A DNA stretch of 64,000 nt from Microdochium bolleyi (Eukaryota; Ascomycota; Sordariomycetes; Xylariales; Microdochiaceae). Where the stretch lies: assembly GCA_001566295.1 (NCBI GenBank), contig KQ964278.1, positions 1 to 64,000 of the forward strand, written 5' to 3'. Below the pieces are notes generated by a model. The model was not told the DNA's origin, searched no databases, and worked only from the letters and a program-made list of their open reading frames with translations. Each line of letters starts with the position of its first letter. The stretch's first letter is position 1. Shown in pieces: positions 44,361 to 55,828 of this stretch. A program made the position numbers and the translations under genes.

Positions 44361-45160
44361 GCACACATGCAAGGGCGGAGCCGGGGCCGGACGGCGGCCG
44401 TGGAGGTCAAGACCGGAGGCCCACTGATTCCACCCGCTGCGCTGGCCGCCGGCCCGCACCCTTATCCACTAGAGTAGCCGCTACACGCGGGCCTCACCGC
44501 CGCGCGCCGCTCCGTCTCAAATCATCGCGCCTGTCAACCGCGACAACGCCTGCGCCCTCGTCGCTCCCTCAGAACAGCTCGAATTCACTCCTATTCAAAG
44601 CCGTGCGCGCGTCCGCGTCTGCGCGTCAGTCAGCACCCCGGGCCGCATCACCCGCCCACCCCAGCCCACACACCTTTACAAGCTTTTCCCCTCGCCTGCG
44701 CCGCGCATAGCAGTCGACATCCATCCTCTTTGCCTGCTGCACGTCTCTTATCGTCGTGGGCAGCACCCCTCCTTTTGTCGCTGGATTGAGACAGGGTCGC
44801 GCCTGCCGCGTGCGTCACGCCAGCGCAGCTCTCTGGCTGGGGATCTAGTAGTAGCTCCTGCTGCGTCATCCGCGCAGGACTTGCCACCTCGCCTCCGAGC
44901 CTGCGCGCAACTCCAACGCGCCGCTTTGTTGCAGACTCTCCGCTGCTGCCTGGGCCTACTTGCTCTATTTCCCTTTGCAATAGATCGCGCCGAGCTTCAA
45001 CCCATCCGAGTTCCACCTCCGGCTACTGTTCAGCCGTCCACGCGACTCGGACACGTCATTTGAATCTCACGCATGGATACCGGCATAGCAAGCAGGTAAC
45101 GCTCCTGCCAAAGGAGCACGCCAATCTTCAAGGTTCGAAGAACATACCGATTCTGCAGCA
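44361..45160. other. Intergenic, GC-rich, no gene recognised
   Basis: Pro/Ala/Arg-rich overlapping frames on both strands; no family signature. The 3' end is the promoter region of the BAH-PHD gene. Confidence 0.4.
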
Positions 45161-47128
45161 ATGGCCACCGCTCGCAAGCGGCCTCGGCCGGAGGAGTCCA
45201 CCGAGAATGTGGCCGAGTGCCTGTTCACCGTCATACATCCGGATCCCAATGACAAGGAGAAGAAGACAAAGCGCCGCCGTGGCGGTTCAGAGGATCGGCC
45301 CGCGCCTCCGCCAAAAATTCACCTCCAGGTCTCGCCATTCTCTCCGATCGGCAAGTTTAACGCCAAGGTTAACACCATGGACCGCCACTACCAGATCGCT
45401 CCGTATGCCAAGTGGATGGACATGACCAGATATAACAGCTTCGTTTGTACGCGCCCCCATACCACCCCTCTCTGTGTCAATCGGTTTTGTGATGTCTGCT
45501 GCTTCATCCTCTGACAACGCGCGCCTCGATACTAACATGATGGTGCGTAGTGAATAGTGTCAAGTACCACAGCGAAGGCTTCGTCTTCGTCGCCAATGAC
45601 AACACGATTGAGCGCCAGAAGAACCCCGGCGAGTCCCGTCAACCTAGAAAGAAGTCGGGTGACGACTGGGTCTCAAGGATTCTCGAGATTCGCGCCGCGG
45701 ACGAGCATCACGTTTATGCGCGCGTCTCCTGGATGTACTGGCCTGACGAGCTGCCGGCAGGCATGACAGAAGGAAAGCGAGTCATCAAGGGTAGTGTCAC
45801 GATCCGACCTCCGGGGTCAACCGTCTGGTCGGGCTTGGCTGGGTTGCTGTTCTACCGGTAGGTAAAGCCGATGCAATATCACTTCCTGTCGAATGTCGTT
45901 CTCTCTCTGGGGTTGCCGTGTCTCTTGGAAGAGATACCACTCTCGTCAATTGAGTGACTGGTTCAAGTGATGGGTGAGAATGATACTTAGATTGATCGCT
46001 GAAGTACAAAGGTAATGACTGTCTGTCAATGGAATCCGTCGTGGCTATATACCCTTTGTCCTTCATCGTGCTGTCCAGGATCGCTTGGTTCCTGTGGTGA
46101 TCCTGGATCACCTTGGATCTGTGGTGATCCTTGGTGATCCACTTCCGTCTGGCTGACATAATGGAATGATTACGTAAGGACCCTGGGGTGTCCGATGCCC
46201 TTGTCCCTGGCCCGATTCTGCGACCTGTTGGTTGGGTCGTCACAGGTAGACAGCTGTACCACGGCAACAACGAGCTCATCGCTTCCAATCACAGTAAGAA
46301 CTTTTGTGCACGCAAACTGGTGGAGATTGCGTGGATAACTGACATTCGTCGTCTTCATTAGTGGATGTCATCAACGTCGCCAGTGTCACGGCAAGCGCAA
46401 CTGTTCATCACTGGGACGAGACAAATGAAGAGGAAGTACAGCCAGCTCTGTACTGGCGCCAAGCTTTTGACTTGCGAACCATGGACCTCTCAGTATGCCA
46501 TTCACATTCGCACAGGACGGACTCTAGAAAGTGCCTGCTGCTGAGACTGTACTGACTGATGTGTTGATACCAGTCTGTTGAAGAACATTGCCGCTGCAAC
46601 CGTCCCGAAAACCCCGACAAGAAGCTCACTCGCTGTACCAACGAGGAGTGCCGCAAGTGGCTGCACCACGATTGCCTGGTCCACGAAGCTCTACTCCGCA
46701 CTTTCGGACGCCTCGGAACCACCAAGCCTCACAAGCCGACGCCCGTCAAGGACGAGCAAGATAACGAGACTGGCCGCCGGCCTCTGTCGCCCAGCGAGTT
46801 CGGAGCAGCACCTACGGCCGAGCCCTCTATTGGTGTGAAGCCCGAGGAGCAGTACACTGTTAAGATAGCTAATATCGAAAACGTGCTTCCCATTATTAAG
46901 GCGGAGCGCGCAGGACAGGCGCCAGAACCAAAGAAGAAAGGTCGCGGCCGCAAATCAGATGCCCAGAAGGCAGAACCATACGAGGGTTATTTATTTGTCA
47001 TCATTAGAAGTCACGTCAGTCCGCCAGTTGTCGAGATTACTGATCTGCGGGAAGCAGTGACCGGTGGTGTCAAGGAGTGGACGGAGCCTCTGGACTGCCT
47101 TGTTTGTGGTCAGCAAATCCACTACTAG
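45161..47128 (+). pseudogene. BAH-PHD chromatin-reader gene interrupted by a solo LTR
   Basis: Exons 45161-45446, 45551-46293 (containing the LTR 45795-46244 plus one 5-bp duplicate), 46362-46492 and 46574-47128. Without the 455-bp insertion the coding length is 1260 nt, 419 residues, all junctions in phase. The product starts MATARKRPRPEESTENVAEC. A BAH domain runs from about residue 85 (SVKYHSEGFVFVANDNT, DDWVSRILEIRAADEHHVYA, ARVSWMYWPDEL) to about 235. A PHD finger follows (EEHCRCNRPENPDKKLTRCT, then C..W.HHDC). BAH-PHD proteins in fungi read histone modifications, often in facultative heterochromatin. The LTR lies inside the BAH coding exon (after VIKG) and introduces stops, so this allele should give a truncated protein. 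The rest shows no decay, which suggests a recent insertion. Confidence 0.82.
45795..46244 (-). mobile_element. Solo LTR, copy 2, inside the BAH-PHD gene
   Basis: A 450-bp LTR, the reverse complement of the element at 29122-29559, with ends TGTCACG and GTCACA. It is flanked by the 5-bp duplication GGTAG (45790-45794 and 46245-46249). It is 12 bp longer than copy 1, partly from a repeated GGTGATCC-type stretch near 46100-46140. Confidence 0.9.
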
Positions 47129-47941
47129 TGCAACGCCCCACTTATTAGGTCCGTCGTTCTGCCGCACCTTCATAAGAGGTGCTGCGCAGCCAAATGCACA
47201 ACACAGCAAAATGCACCATTTTGACCATGTTGGCAATCACTTCATCGATTTGCACTTGAAAACGTCTTATATAGCGCACAGGCTTACCTTTTTTGTACAC
47301 ATGATAACGTCCAGTACCCTCCTTTTCATTGTCGAGGCGCCATTTCCTCGCAGTCTTGCATGCATCCTCACAAACCTTCAGCCACTTCGTATGCTTCTTT
47401 TCGTCAGCGCGGGTAACGACGCGGCGTGCCGCCTCAACCCCATCAGCTTCCTTCCTTTTAATCATTGCACGGCCTTCTCCGACGGCCAGGAGACCTCCGG
47501 ATTGCAATCTGGCTTGTTACTTTTGTATCTTTCAGCGTCAAAGAAGTACTGATATTGTGAGGAGACTTTCCCCCAACGAAGACGCCTGCGGCTGCAGACG
47601 TGGAAGATCGTCGTCAAGACAGCCTCCCCTCCCCCCTCTCCTTCCCCTTTCCCCCGGGAGTGCCATTGCCTCGAAAAACTCACCTACGGGGCGCAGAATG
47701 TTGAATCGTTGTCTATTCACACGTTTCATATTGTGCTCTCAAGCTATGAACAGTCATACAAGTTTCGCGCAACGAGTATACATCCAGAACCTGACAGAAG
47801 AAACGACGTCATACTCCTGACTCTCTTGCCGACCTGCCAGGGGCATTTCCCAGTTATGCTGCCTGTCGACTGTCGAGTCAGAAATCACAGTAGAAATGAA
47901 TCCATATCGACAAGACTGACCCGCCTCGCTTCCTTGGCATA
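47129..47941. other. Intergenic, weak frames only
   Basis: A 120-codon minus-strand frame (47145-47507) is Lys/Arg/Glu rich (IKRKEADGVEAARRVVTRAD) and could be a coiled-coil or a transposase tail, but support is thin. Confidence 0.35.
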
Positions 47942-49025
47942 TCAAGACAAGCTGGCCCTCCTTGGCTTCTTCTGTGGTTTCTCCTCTACGGCATTTGCGG
48001 GCCTCTTCGACACTGGAATGCCGTTGGAGCTGCGACTGCGGAAGGGCTTTGCTGGGGCCGTTGGGCAAGCAGTGACCATCCACGAGGCACGCACGTTGCC
48101 AAGCTGCTCGACCAGGTACGCGTACTTTTCCCTTAGTTCTTCAAATGCAGTGTGACGCGCAAGCTTCTCCACCTCCTCGAGTCGGGGTGTGACATGTGTT
48201 TGGGTTGCACAGCTCGAAGCCCTTGAGTCGTGGTCACTTACCGACAGACGGGGGCAGGAGTAGACTGGGGATGCGTATGGTCCATTGGGATAGAACGGCA
48301 ACACGCCATCGTCGTCATCAGGAGATTCGACAGTACCGACGGGTTGGTCCGAACTGTGATTGACCGTCCCCCAGCTGTTGTCGTTCTCCTCTTTGCGTTG
48401 GGTTTGTGCTTCATCTTCTTGCCTATGAACAACCGCGTTTGTGAAGTGGTTCCGAGTAATGGGAAAGTCGGATGGTTCAAAAGTGGACGAGACATTTTCA
48501 TTCTCATTCAGCGTAGCTGCTGCTACAGTCGCGGGACCAATGTCGATTCCGGGTGCCGGATTTGCGAAGGCCTTGTCAAGGTGGACCACGATTGTCGAGA
48601 ACCAGCTGTTGTCGTCGCCATCGTTCGAGAAACCTGGTAGCTGCGTTAAATTGAGTCGAGGTTTAATAGTGCTTGACTTCTGCGTGGGACGAGCCTTACC
48701 TATGCAGGATTCTTGGTGGATTAAGGTCGTAGTCCTGGGGTCAAACGTGACTATTTTCTTCCATCGGCCAGTTCGCTGATCAACTGTTCGAACTTAAATA
48801 AATCGCCGCCGAGAGGGAGATGAGCCCATGATCGTACTGGCGTGGGAGGGAGCCCGCAGTGACAAATTGATTATTAACGAAGTCGACACGGAAGGTGCTA
48901 ATGATGACGTGATCTTGATGAAAAAGACCACGTAGATAGTGCAAGGAACTCGGGATTTCTTGCGCCTGGAGCTTGAGGAAGAAGGTGCCTGAAGGCGGGC
49001 ACTCATCACCGTTGAGGGAGGCCAT
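47942..49025 (-). CDS. Hypothetical protein with coiled-coil segment
   Basis: Minus-strand pieces read as one gene. A first exon from MASLNGDECPPSGTFF (49025) includes HYLRGLFHQDHVIISTFRVD. A middle exon contains RTGRWKKIVTFDPRTTT. After an intron starting GTAAGGCTC (about 48699), a long exon runs from LPGFSNDGDDNSWFSTIVV to the stop at 47942. The long exon is acidic and Ser-rich, then has a short coiled coil (RLEEVEKLARHTAFEELREK) and a basic tail KRPANAVEEKPQKKPRRAS that could be a nuclear localisation signal. I could not place the first intron exactly. No known family. It may be a nuclear regulatory protein; that is a guess from composition. Confidence 0.38.
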
Positions 49026-50929
49026 GGCAGGTGTCGATCGCACAAGACTTAAAGAAACCGAAGCAAAGAAACGAAGGGTGCGCGCCAACTATATGTAAAT
49101 TTATACATCAATGGCGAGTGCCGATGCTCACCTCATTTGCTCGATGCCCAGGATTGTCCTATGGCGACTGCACCTCCTCCACCTCGAGCAAAGACCTGCA
49201 GTTGTGCGTTGCGCATTGGGCAACTCACGGTGCTTTTCATTCTTGAGTGGCTCTCGGGATGTCCCGCAGCACCTGCCGCCCATATCAAGATCTGCAGTAT
49301 GCAGTGTGCAGCCTGGCGCATGCCATGTTCACATGGGATTGTGATCCTCCTTGGCGACATAGAACGACATGTCTGCCGCGGTTGATAACGCTTTCCTGAA
49401 GTCCATCGGACTTTGTGCTTAACAGCACGACATTCGGGCAATGAGCTGCTACTTTCTCAACCGCAGTCTTCCATGATTGATCTGCGTCTGAACGCTGAAG
49501 TGGCAAGACATAGTCACCCTTTCAAGGCACGAGATTCATGTCAGGCTTGCTTCTCCGCATCGGATTAGCCGAAACGCCATGCACAAGTAGAAGTAACAAC
49601 AACACAGACGGCAGGATGGAATCGTCTTAGCGGTGACGTAGTAGTGAGGATGAGGAGATCAATCTAAATTCGACCTGAAAGCAAACTCTTGAACACCATT
49701 ACCACCATCTTGACTACTCTGGTTGGCAACCCTCCCCACGGCATATACTTTACAGATTACCGTGATTACTGGCCTATGCCACGCCGTGCACTCAAAGGCT
49801 TCTGTCAAGCTGAGACCTCCAAGTAACATAACATAGAGCCACTTTGGTACTGGTGGTCCTCTTAGGCCAACTCATTACCGATGCCAAAGCCTGCTGTCAG
49901 TGCGATAAATACTTCGGCCGTTGCACATCGAGATAAATCCATCAAATACTGCATGGCTGGAGTCAACGGGACTTCTTTCCCTGCCCACTTCTTCGCGACC
50001 AACTCGAGCACATTGACTCTGGTCGAAGGTGACCACTCTTTCATGGTTGATAAGTTCGTCCCAAGCTCTTAACCCCAGCTGTGGTTCTGAGAAGGCTTGG
50101 CGTGCGGAGCCACATCCCGAAATAATTTCTTTGTCCTGAATGTGTGCGGGTGTGTGTAAGCATTCGTGTTCCCGCCACTGCACTGTGGGCAGCAGACATT
50201 AGCTAAACAGGAAGCCTGCCTTTGCGGCTTCTTATTACAGGTTTCGCGCCGGGCCGTGCCAACCGCACTTTGAGGTGCAGGGCTGCCTCGGCGCGACAAT
50301 CTTGGGGAACATGGAGCACGTGGACCCTGTGGGCACGGTCTGGACAATGGGGATCAACCGAGGAGCTATTAGTTCATAGTCTACTCGCGACGTCAAACTC
50401 TGGGGCGCTGCTTGGCAAGGGCTTCGGGGTTTCAGTGCCAATAAGCGTTAACCTAGCCAACAGTCCAGTCGTGCCCGCATCGTTCCCCCCTAAAGAAAAA
50501 TTCTCGGTCTCGCTGATTACATTGTTATCTGTTGGTAGCTCCATTTCTGGCCGGTGGTCCAGCCTCAGAGGATTGAAGTGAACACGCCAGGCTTGGCCAG
50601 CGTAAACATTCACTGATACTTGCGCCAACCAATGACAGTATGTCATCGACTAAGCTTTCCGCATGCTGATAAGGGCATCCATTGGTCTCCCAGCACCAAG
50701 TTAAGCACGGCTCTACATTAGGCGCCGTATATGGCTTTCGCCATGTCTCAGATACGGAAATGGCTCCGCATATGTGGATACATTCTGGATGGTAGCGCCC
50801 CGTGAATTATGGAGCTACTTGTGGCGTGGTGGTGCTACCAATATACTGCTGTGTCCAGAGGATCTGTGTACGACACGCGATCGATCAACTCGGGATTATC
50901 AGGATGTCATAGAATGATGACATATCGTT
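49026..50929. other. Intergenic, no gene recognised
   Basis: 1.9 kb of overlapping short frames on both strands. Nothing assignable. Confidence 0.4.
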
Positions 50930-52150
50930 GCGCCTTCATGTCGTATGGCCGCAGCGAACCATCACTCGTGGCCTTGAATCACGAGCGACGGGGGGAACGC
51001 GATCATCGCGACTGCTCTCAGCTCGGGGGCGATTTCCGACTCTAGCAGCTGCAGCTGGCAGTCCTGCCACACACAGCTAAGTGCAAATGCGCCTCAGCGA
51101 GCTGCTCACCCGGTTTCTTAGACTCGGTACTGAGAATAAGAGGCCGTGCCCGCAAAGGCGTGTAGGCAGTGTGGTTGATGTTTTCGCCCGGTCGCTGTGC
51201 CCGTAGCATGTCGATACGCTCCCTCTCGCGTCTGTCAGCTGGTTCGATATAGAGGCAGAAGTCGAACATCTTAATACCGCGCATATTACCAGCTAGTCGC
51301 GCCCACGTGCAGGCATAGCCTGCACTCTAGGCTGACTTGAACCTTGTCTCAGCTAGTCTGTTCGACCTAAAGCGAGTACCATGAGTGGCCAGTGGACGAG
51401 CGTGTTCCATGAAGACTCAGCATAGCCGTTATTGTAGCACTCTTTCGCCTCCAAGAATATGTTACGCACCTCCTGCATCGACACGAGCGGAAAGTGTGCC
51501 TTTGCCAGGGCCAAGTTATCCTCCTCGGTGGCAAAGGCCGCGTCCGTGATATCATCGAGCGTGTCGTCACTTCTGCGCTTGCTCATCAGCTCTTCCCGCA
51601 GGTAAGACGGGATCACCTTGTCGCCGCGGCTACATCGCCGAAGCTAGGCAAGCTCCTGCTTCAACGCGGCCGGCATACGCTTATCTCCACGGTCGATTTG
51701 TAGCACGAAGAACTTGTTATCGGCAACTTCGAGCCGGCGAATTCGCTTTGTCGTTGATCGGGATGGTCTGCTATAGTTTGATCGGTCGCTGCGGCTGGTT
51801 GTTGATGATGCAGTTGGTGTGCGATCAAGTCGTGGATGAGTTGGTTTCACAGCGCGAGGGGTGTTGTATCGTATGCAATCGCCACTGGCCGAGTAGTCCT
51901 CCGGGTCATTCTCGTCCGCCTCAGAGCCTCTTGACCCCCTTCGCCGCCGTTGCCACTTATTGCTGCAGGTAGGGTCTGGACTCGTGCGGCCTGCTTCCTC
52001 TGCCATGGATGGCTGATGGGAGGATGCCGGTGGTGTTGGTGGATAGTGTGAGCTGGCACTTAGTAGGTGCTTGCCGAGCACGACTGGCAGCTCCGGCGTG
52101 ACCGGGTTGGCCTTCGGCACGTCGTTCAGCCACAAGACCGCCTTATCCAT
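50930..52150 (-). pseudogene. PDDEXK_12-type nuclease-like protein relic
   Basis: The minus strand starts MDKAVLWLNDVPKANPVTPE and runs through a Ser/Pro/Arg-rich N-terminal half to RIRRLEVADNKFFVLQIDRG and a TAG at 51646-51644. The same frame then resumes VIPSYLREEL, ALAKAHFPLVSMQEVRNIFL, ESSWNTLVHWPLMVLAL. After a gap the core reads KMFDFCLYIEPADR, NINHTAYTPLRARPLILSTE and SKKPGEQLAEAHLHLAV, the PD-(D/E)xK-like fold with the E-x-K motif (TESK). A frame change leads to PELRAVAMIAFPPSLVIQGH followed by a TGA where W is expected next. The family is abundant in moulds with unknown function. At least two stops and one frameshift make it a relic. Confidence 0.65.
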
Positions 52151-52288
52151 TGGGACCTTGCGCGAGGGGCTTGGTGATCGCTTGTTTACTGTCGTTGCGA
52201 AGTAGTGCACTTCGTCGCACGGTTGTCGCAGTCGGGCGCCAGCTTCAGTTTCATGGTTCTGAGGTGGGGCATGGCAACGACCAAGCAA

Positions 52289-53178
52289 CTCCAGGGGGTC
52301 AGTAACTCCTTAGGTAAGCCCCCGCTGAATGCCTTGGCAGGACCTGGCAGGACGCAACAACTCTTCCTTGCGCATGTACCTGCACAAGCTCGGTAACGTG
52401 CGCAAGAGATGTTGTAGCGATGCAAATACTTGAGTCTGAGGTCGGAGTGACCCAGATTGACGAGTATTTGGCATATAATGAAGGCCGTCGTTGTGGGTGC
52501 AGTCGCACCATGCGCCCCAGCCTGTCAGGTGCAAATTGACGAGAATGCAGTGGTGCGACTGCAGTCGATACGCGCCAGTGCCCCGTGCCTGTGGTGCTTG
52601 CGACCGTCAATGTCCGTCGCCGTTGATCTAAGCATGACTTGCGATAAGCGCACTAGAAATTTTGCAAAAGACATTGCCTGTCAGTTTTCCCCGGGTTGTT
52701 AGTCTCGCGCGAAGATAATGTATACTCATTGATATGAAATAGGACTGATCCTGATCATGCCTTTTTAGCAGGCCGAGATTTTGAGATCCATACTTTAAGC
52801 CCATCCTCCTTGATGATCTGCTTCTTTGCAGACTGTGCCGCCTCTTTATACAGACAATACTATCATCCCAAAACACCATCAGCTTCAGCTGGTCGTTGTC
52901 TATTTGCAAGTGTGTGGCCATATATTCTTCCATGTCCTCGTATCGAGACAGATCCCATAATTTGACCCCTGTTGTACCGCGAGCGCGACATTGTGTACAC
53001 GAGTGAGATCCCAACACACCGCGAACTTGGCACCACACGTGCTGACTCAAAGCGAGGGTGATACAGCGATGACACGTCTAAGGTACGATGCAAGCCCAAC
53101 GCCAGTCTCAGGCAGAAATTGATCACTCTCCTGCTTTCATGTGTACATTTATCCTGTGAAAGAGCAGTGCACGGCAGA
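52289..53178. other. Between two minus-strand genes; one unassigned frame
   Basis: A 140-codon minus-strand frame at 52628-53050 (HVWCQVRGVLGSHSCTQCRA, then LWDLSRYEDMEEYMATHLQI) has a Cys pattern but no family that I can name. It may belong to the 3' part of the C2H2 gene or be separate. Confidence 0.3.
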
Positions 53179-53702
53179 CTAACGCCTACATGCGCTTTTG
53201 CGGTGCTTCACAAGCCCATCTTGCCTAGCGAAGCTTTTATCGCATTTGTCGCACTTGATGCGTAGTGGGGGAAATCCCGTCTTCTTGGCCCAGTTCACGT
53301 GCGCTACCCAGACATGCCGTTGTATATTCTTGGTCCAGTCCGCTCCTACGGGACATCCAGGCTTCGGGCATTTCATAGGCTTCGTATGGATCCTGATGTG
53401 GCGGCTGAATCGCGTCAGTATCTATCGAAGTGCACGACGGAACTCGAAACAACCTACGTCAGCATGGTCTTTGTACGGAAGCCTTCTCGGCAAGTAGAAC
53501 ACTGAAATGTAGCCGGGACGATTGGAGAGCTCGCTCCGGTCATTGTGCGCGGCTGCACAGACCGGTACAGTCGGATGTTGTGATGTGTGACATTAGTGGG
53601 AGATGATGCATCCAAGTCAGGGGTGACAGTGTGTGGCATGCCCACATCTGTCATGACTGGACTTCCAAACTGCTGGACCGGCCGAGGAGAGCATGGCAAC
53701 AT
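53179..53702 (-). CDS. C2H2 zinc-finger protein
   Basis: Two exons, 53702-53458 and 53404-53179 (53-nt intron, GTAGGT..TTCAG), give 156 residues. The intron splits finger 1 (FQCSTCREGFRTKTMLTRHI, ending HIRIH). Finger 2 is CPKPGCPVGADWTKNIQRHV with a second H (WVAH), and finger 3 CDKCDKSFARQDGLVKHRKS is completed by C. The C-terminal position of the fingers is common in fungal C2H2 regulators. Upstream in the same frame, after a single TGA at 53732-53730, lies another coding-like stretch from MIEAYPNEEDHDDRLRLLGA (53927) to NEHGFHALGC. The original protein may therefore have been about 230 residues, shortened by a nonsense change (CGA to TGA would fit). The zinc fingers remain expressible from the ATG at 53702. 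Confidence 0.62.
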
Positions 53703-53927
53703 AGGTCCAGGCAGTGAACCATGAGGCGCTCAGCACCCCAAAGCATGGAAGCCATGTTCGTTGGAAGATTGCTCAAACTTGTGCGTTCGATTCATGAGCA
53801 GTAGCTGTGGATCGATACAGCCATCCGTTAGAGTGTTTGGGCCTTGAATATGATAGTGAGTAGAGTTCGCTCCCAACAAGCGAAGCCTGTCATCGTGGTC
53901 TTCTTCGTTAGGATATGCTTCAATCAT

Positions 53928-54257
53928 GCTGGATGGCTCTGCGAATTAATAGAGTCTACGGGACAGATCGTGCGCGCGCACAAGGAACTAGCAGCTCAGT
54001 CGTTATATATAATGCTTCATGTAGTGTTGGCACCACGAGCTGCAGGCGGTCGACCAACAGCGCAGGGCATGATTGGGTCGCCATGCCATATCCCTGATCG
54101 CAGAAGGTGCCAAGACCACCATGGTGCAACAGCAGCATTTGCACAAGTGGATTGGACGAACAGCCGTTAATGTCTCAGAGCCCACTTCCTGAGAAGTTGA
54201 CGACCGTGAAAGATGTGACAATTCTCGTGGGCTTGTGTACGTGTGATGATCTTCGCT
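53928..54257. other. Short intergenic stretch
   Basis: Between the C2H2 gene and the deaminase-like gene. No supported feature. Confidence 0.4.
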
Positions 54258-55804
54258 TCAACTTTCGGCCAAAGGACTCCTCACACGAACCACCAATTCC
54301 CCAGTGCCTAAGTAATCTGCGTTTCTGTCACCCTCCGAGGGAGACGGCGTGAGTCGCTCCGGCACGCCTGAAGCGAGGGACCCTGTGACAGATTCCGCAG
54401 TAGTTGTCAGTGAGGGCCCTGCAGTGGAATCCGAATTAATAGGCCGCCTCAGTCCTAAGCGAGTCTGTAGATCACGCGCAGTCGTTTCTTCCAAGTACCT
54501 AACGAATTCCCAGAGCAGATGCTTATGTCTCTTTCGGACAGTGGACGAGCAGGGTGCGGGCATCCAGCCACGGTAGAGCTTTTGGTGACACGCAGACACC
54601 CCGATAGCAAGAGGATGACGGGTTATGAACTCGTAGCATAGATAACAAGCCTTTTTGCTGGTCCCCATGAACAATAATCGAGGAGTGAGATCTGGATTGT
54701 GGTCGTAGAAACTCAGCAACTGCATCTCAGCATGCACAGTCATCGTCATCTTGCATGCTTGTCGTAATTTGGCATCAGGATCGCGAGTAAGCCAGAATTG
54801 ACCTAGCCTGTCTCGAAGTTCTTCCGGGTTTTCTTTGGTGATTTTGGAAAGGACTGACAACAAAGGTCGTGATTCGCCGGGCAACGAAAATTGTTCTTGT
54901 CGAGGATGCCGCACAGCTTCAACATGAATGCTGTCGAATATCATTGGCTGCTTACTGGCGCATTTGATCATGGATTTGGCTGCTGTACAATAACGTCCGA
55001 GCTTGTAGATCTGCTTGAGCCAGCGAGGCAGTTGACCATTGTCTGGGGCTAATAAAGCGTCGAGCTGATCCGGATAGACCCATCTTGCCAAGGAAGCCGT
55101 TTCGATATTGTTCACAAGCTCTTCAGGATTTATCGAGGGATCTGCTAAGACCACTGAAGGAAGTTTTCGAAACCATGAGCGAAAATCCTGGGGAAACTGC
55201 GAGACGAGATCGTGCTCGTCCAATCTTGACATCGCCTGCTGAATCTGCGCATGGGTGTCAGGACGATCCAGTCGCTCTAGAATTGACAGGATTTTGTCTC
55301 TTGCTAAGCAGATGATTTTGATCATCAGATCGTGTTGCACGCCAAGATGTGTCTGTTCTAGTCCCCTTCGTAATTAGTCCAAACTCGGCACGTTTTTAAC
55401 TATGGAGCATGTATAACAATACCTCGGGAAGCAACCGACGTCAGATCATTGAGAATGTCTTGCAGGACCTTCAAAGTGCTCGCCTTGACTCCTTGATTGC
55501 TGGCAAGTCGAAGGACAGTCCCTCCCGGGCGACCATGCTCCAGACACACCGCGGAGGCGGTTTCCCCGCCTGTACGTGACGTAGACGCAATGAGGGCAAA
55601 TGAGTCAAGAAACTTCTTCTGGAGCTGTTCTCGTTTCCAGGAATCGTCGTGCGGATGCCTGTCGAGGCTGTGTGTCGTTGGCTCACCCCGAACCGGATCG
55701 ATGAGTGACAGCAATGTCGTAACTATCACAAAGCGCTTGTGGCTATCGCCAAAGAGGTTGTTGTGCGCACCGGGTGTCACACTCTGAACTTCTGATGATG
55801 ACAT
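54258..55804 (-). CDS. OTT_1508-like deaminase domain protein
   Basis: Two exons, 55804-55423 and 55357-54258, encode 493 residues starting MSSSEVQSVTPGAHNN. The acceptor at GGGACTAG (55358) is the one that keeps the frame. The C-terminal half has the zinc-dependent deaminase signature: MTVHAEMQLLSFYD (H336, E338) and, after LTPRLLFMGTS, KKACYLCYEF (C365, C368). It then reads HPLAIGVSACHQKLYRGWMP. This is the fungal OTT_1508 family of the cytidine-deaminase fold, whose substrate is unknown; some relatives were proposed as nucleic-acid deaminases in conflict systems. The N-terminal 300 residues are helical with no second domain seen. No secretion signal, and no lesion. It is one of the few intact genes in the decayed right half. 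Confidence 0.82.
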
Positions 55805-55828
55805 CTTGAGAGGCCAGTTACCGAGCAC

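Noticed and set aside
50655..50770. 5S rRNA-like words on the minus strand (CTTGG..GGGAGACC)
   Set aside because: Only a short stretch resembles 5S; the 5' half and the overall fold length do not fit. At most a remnant.
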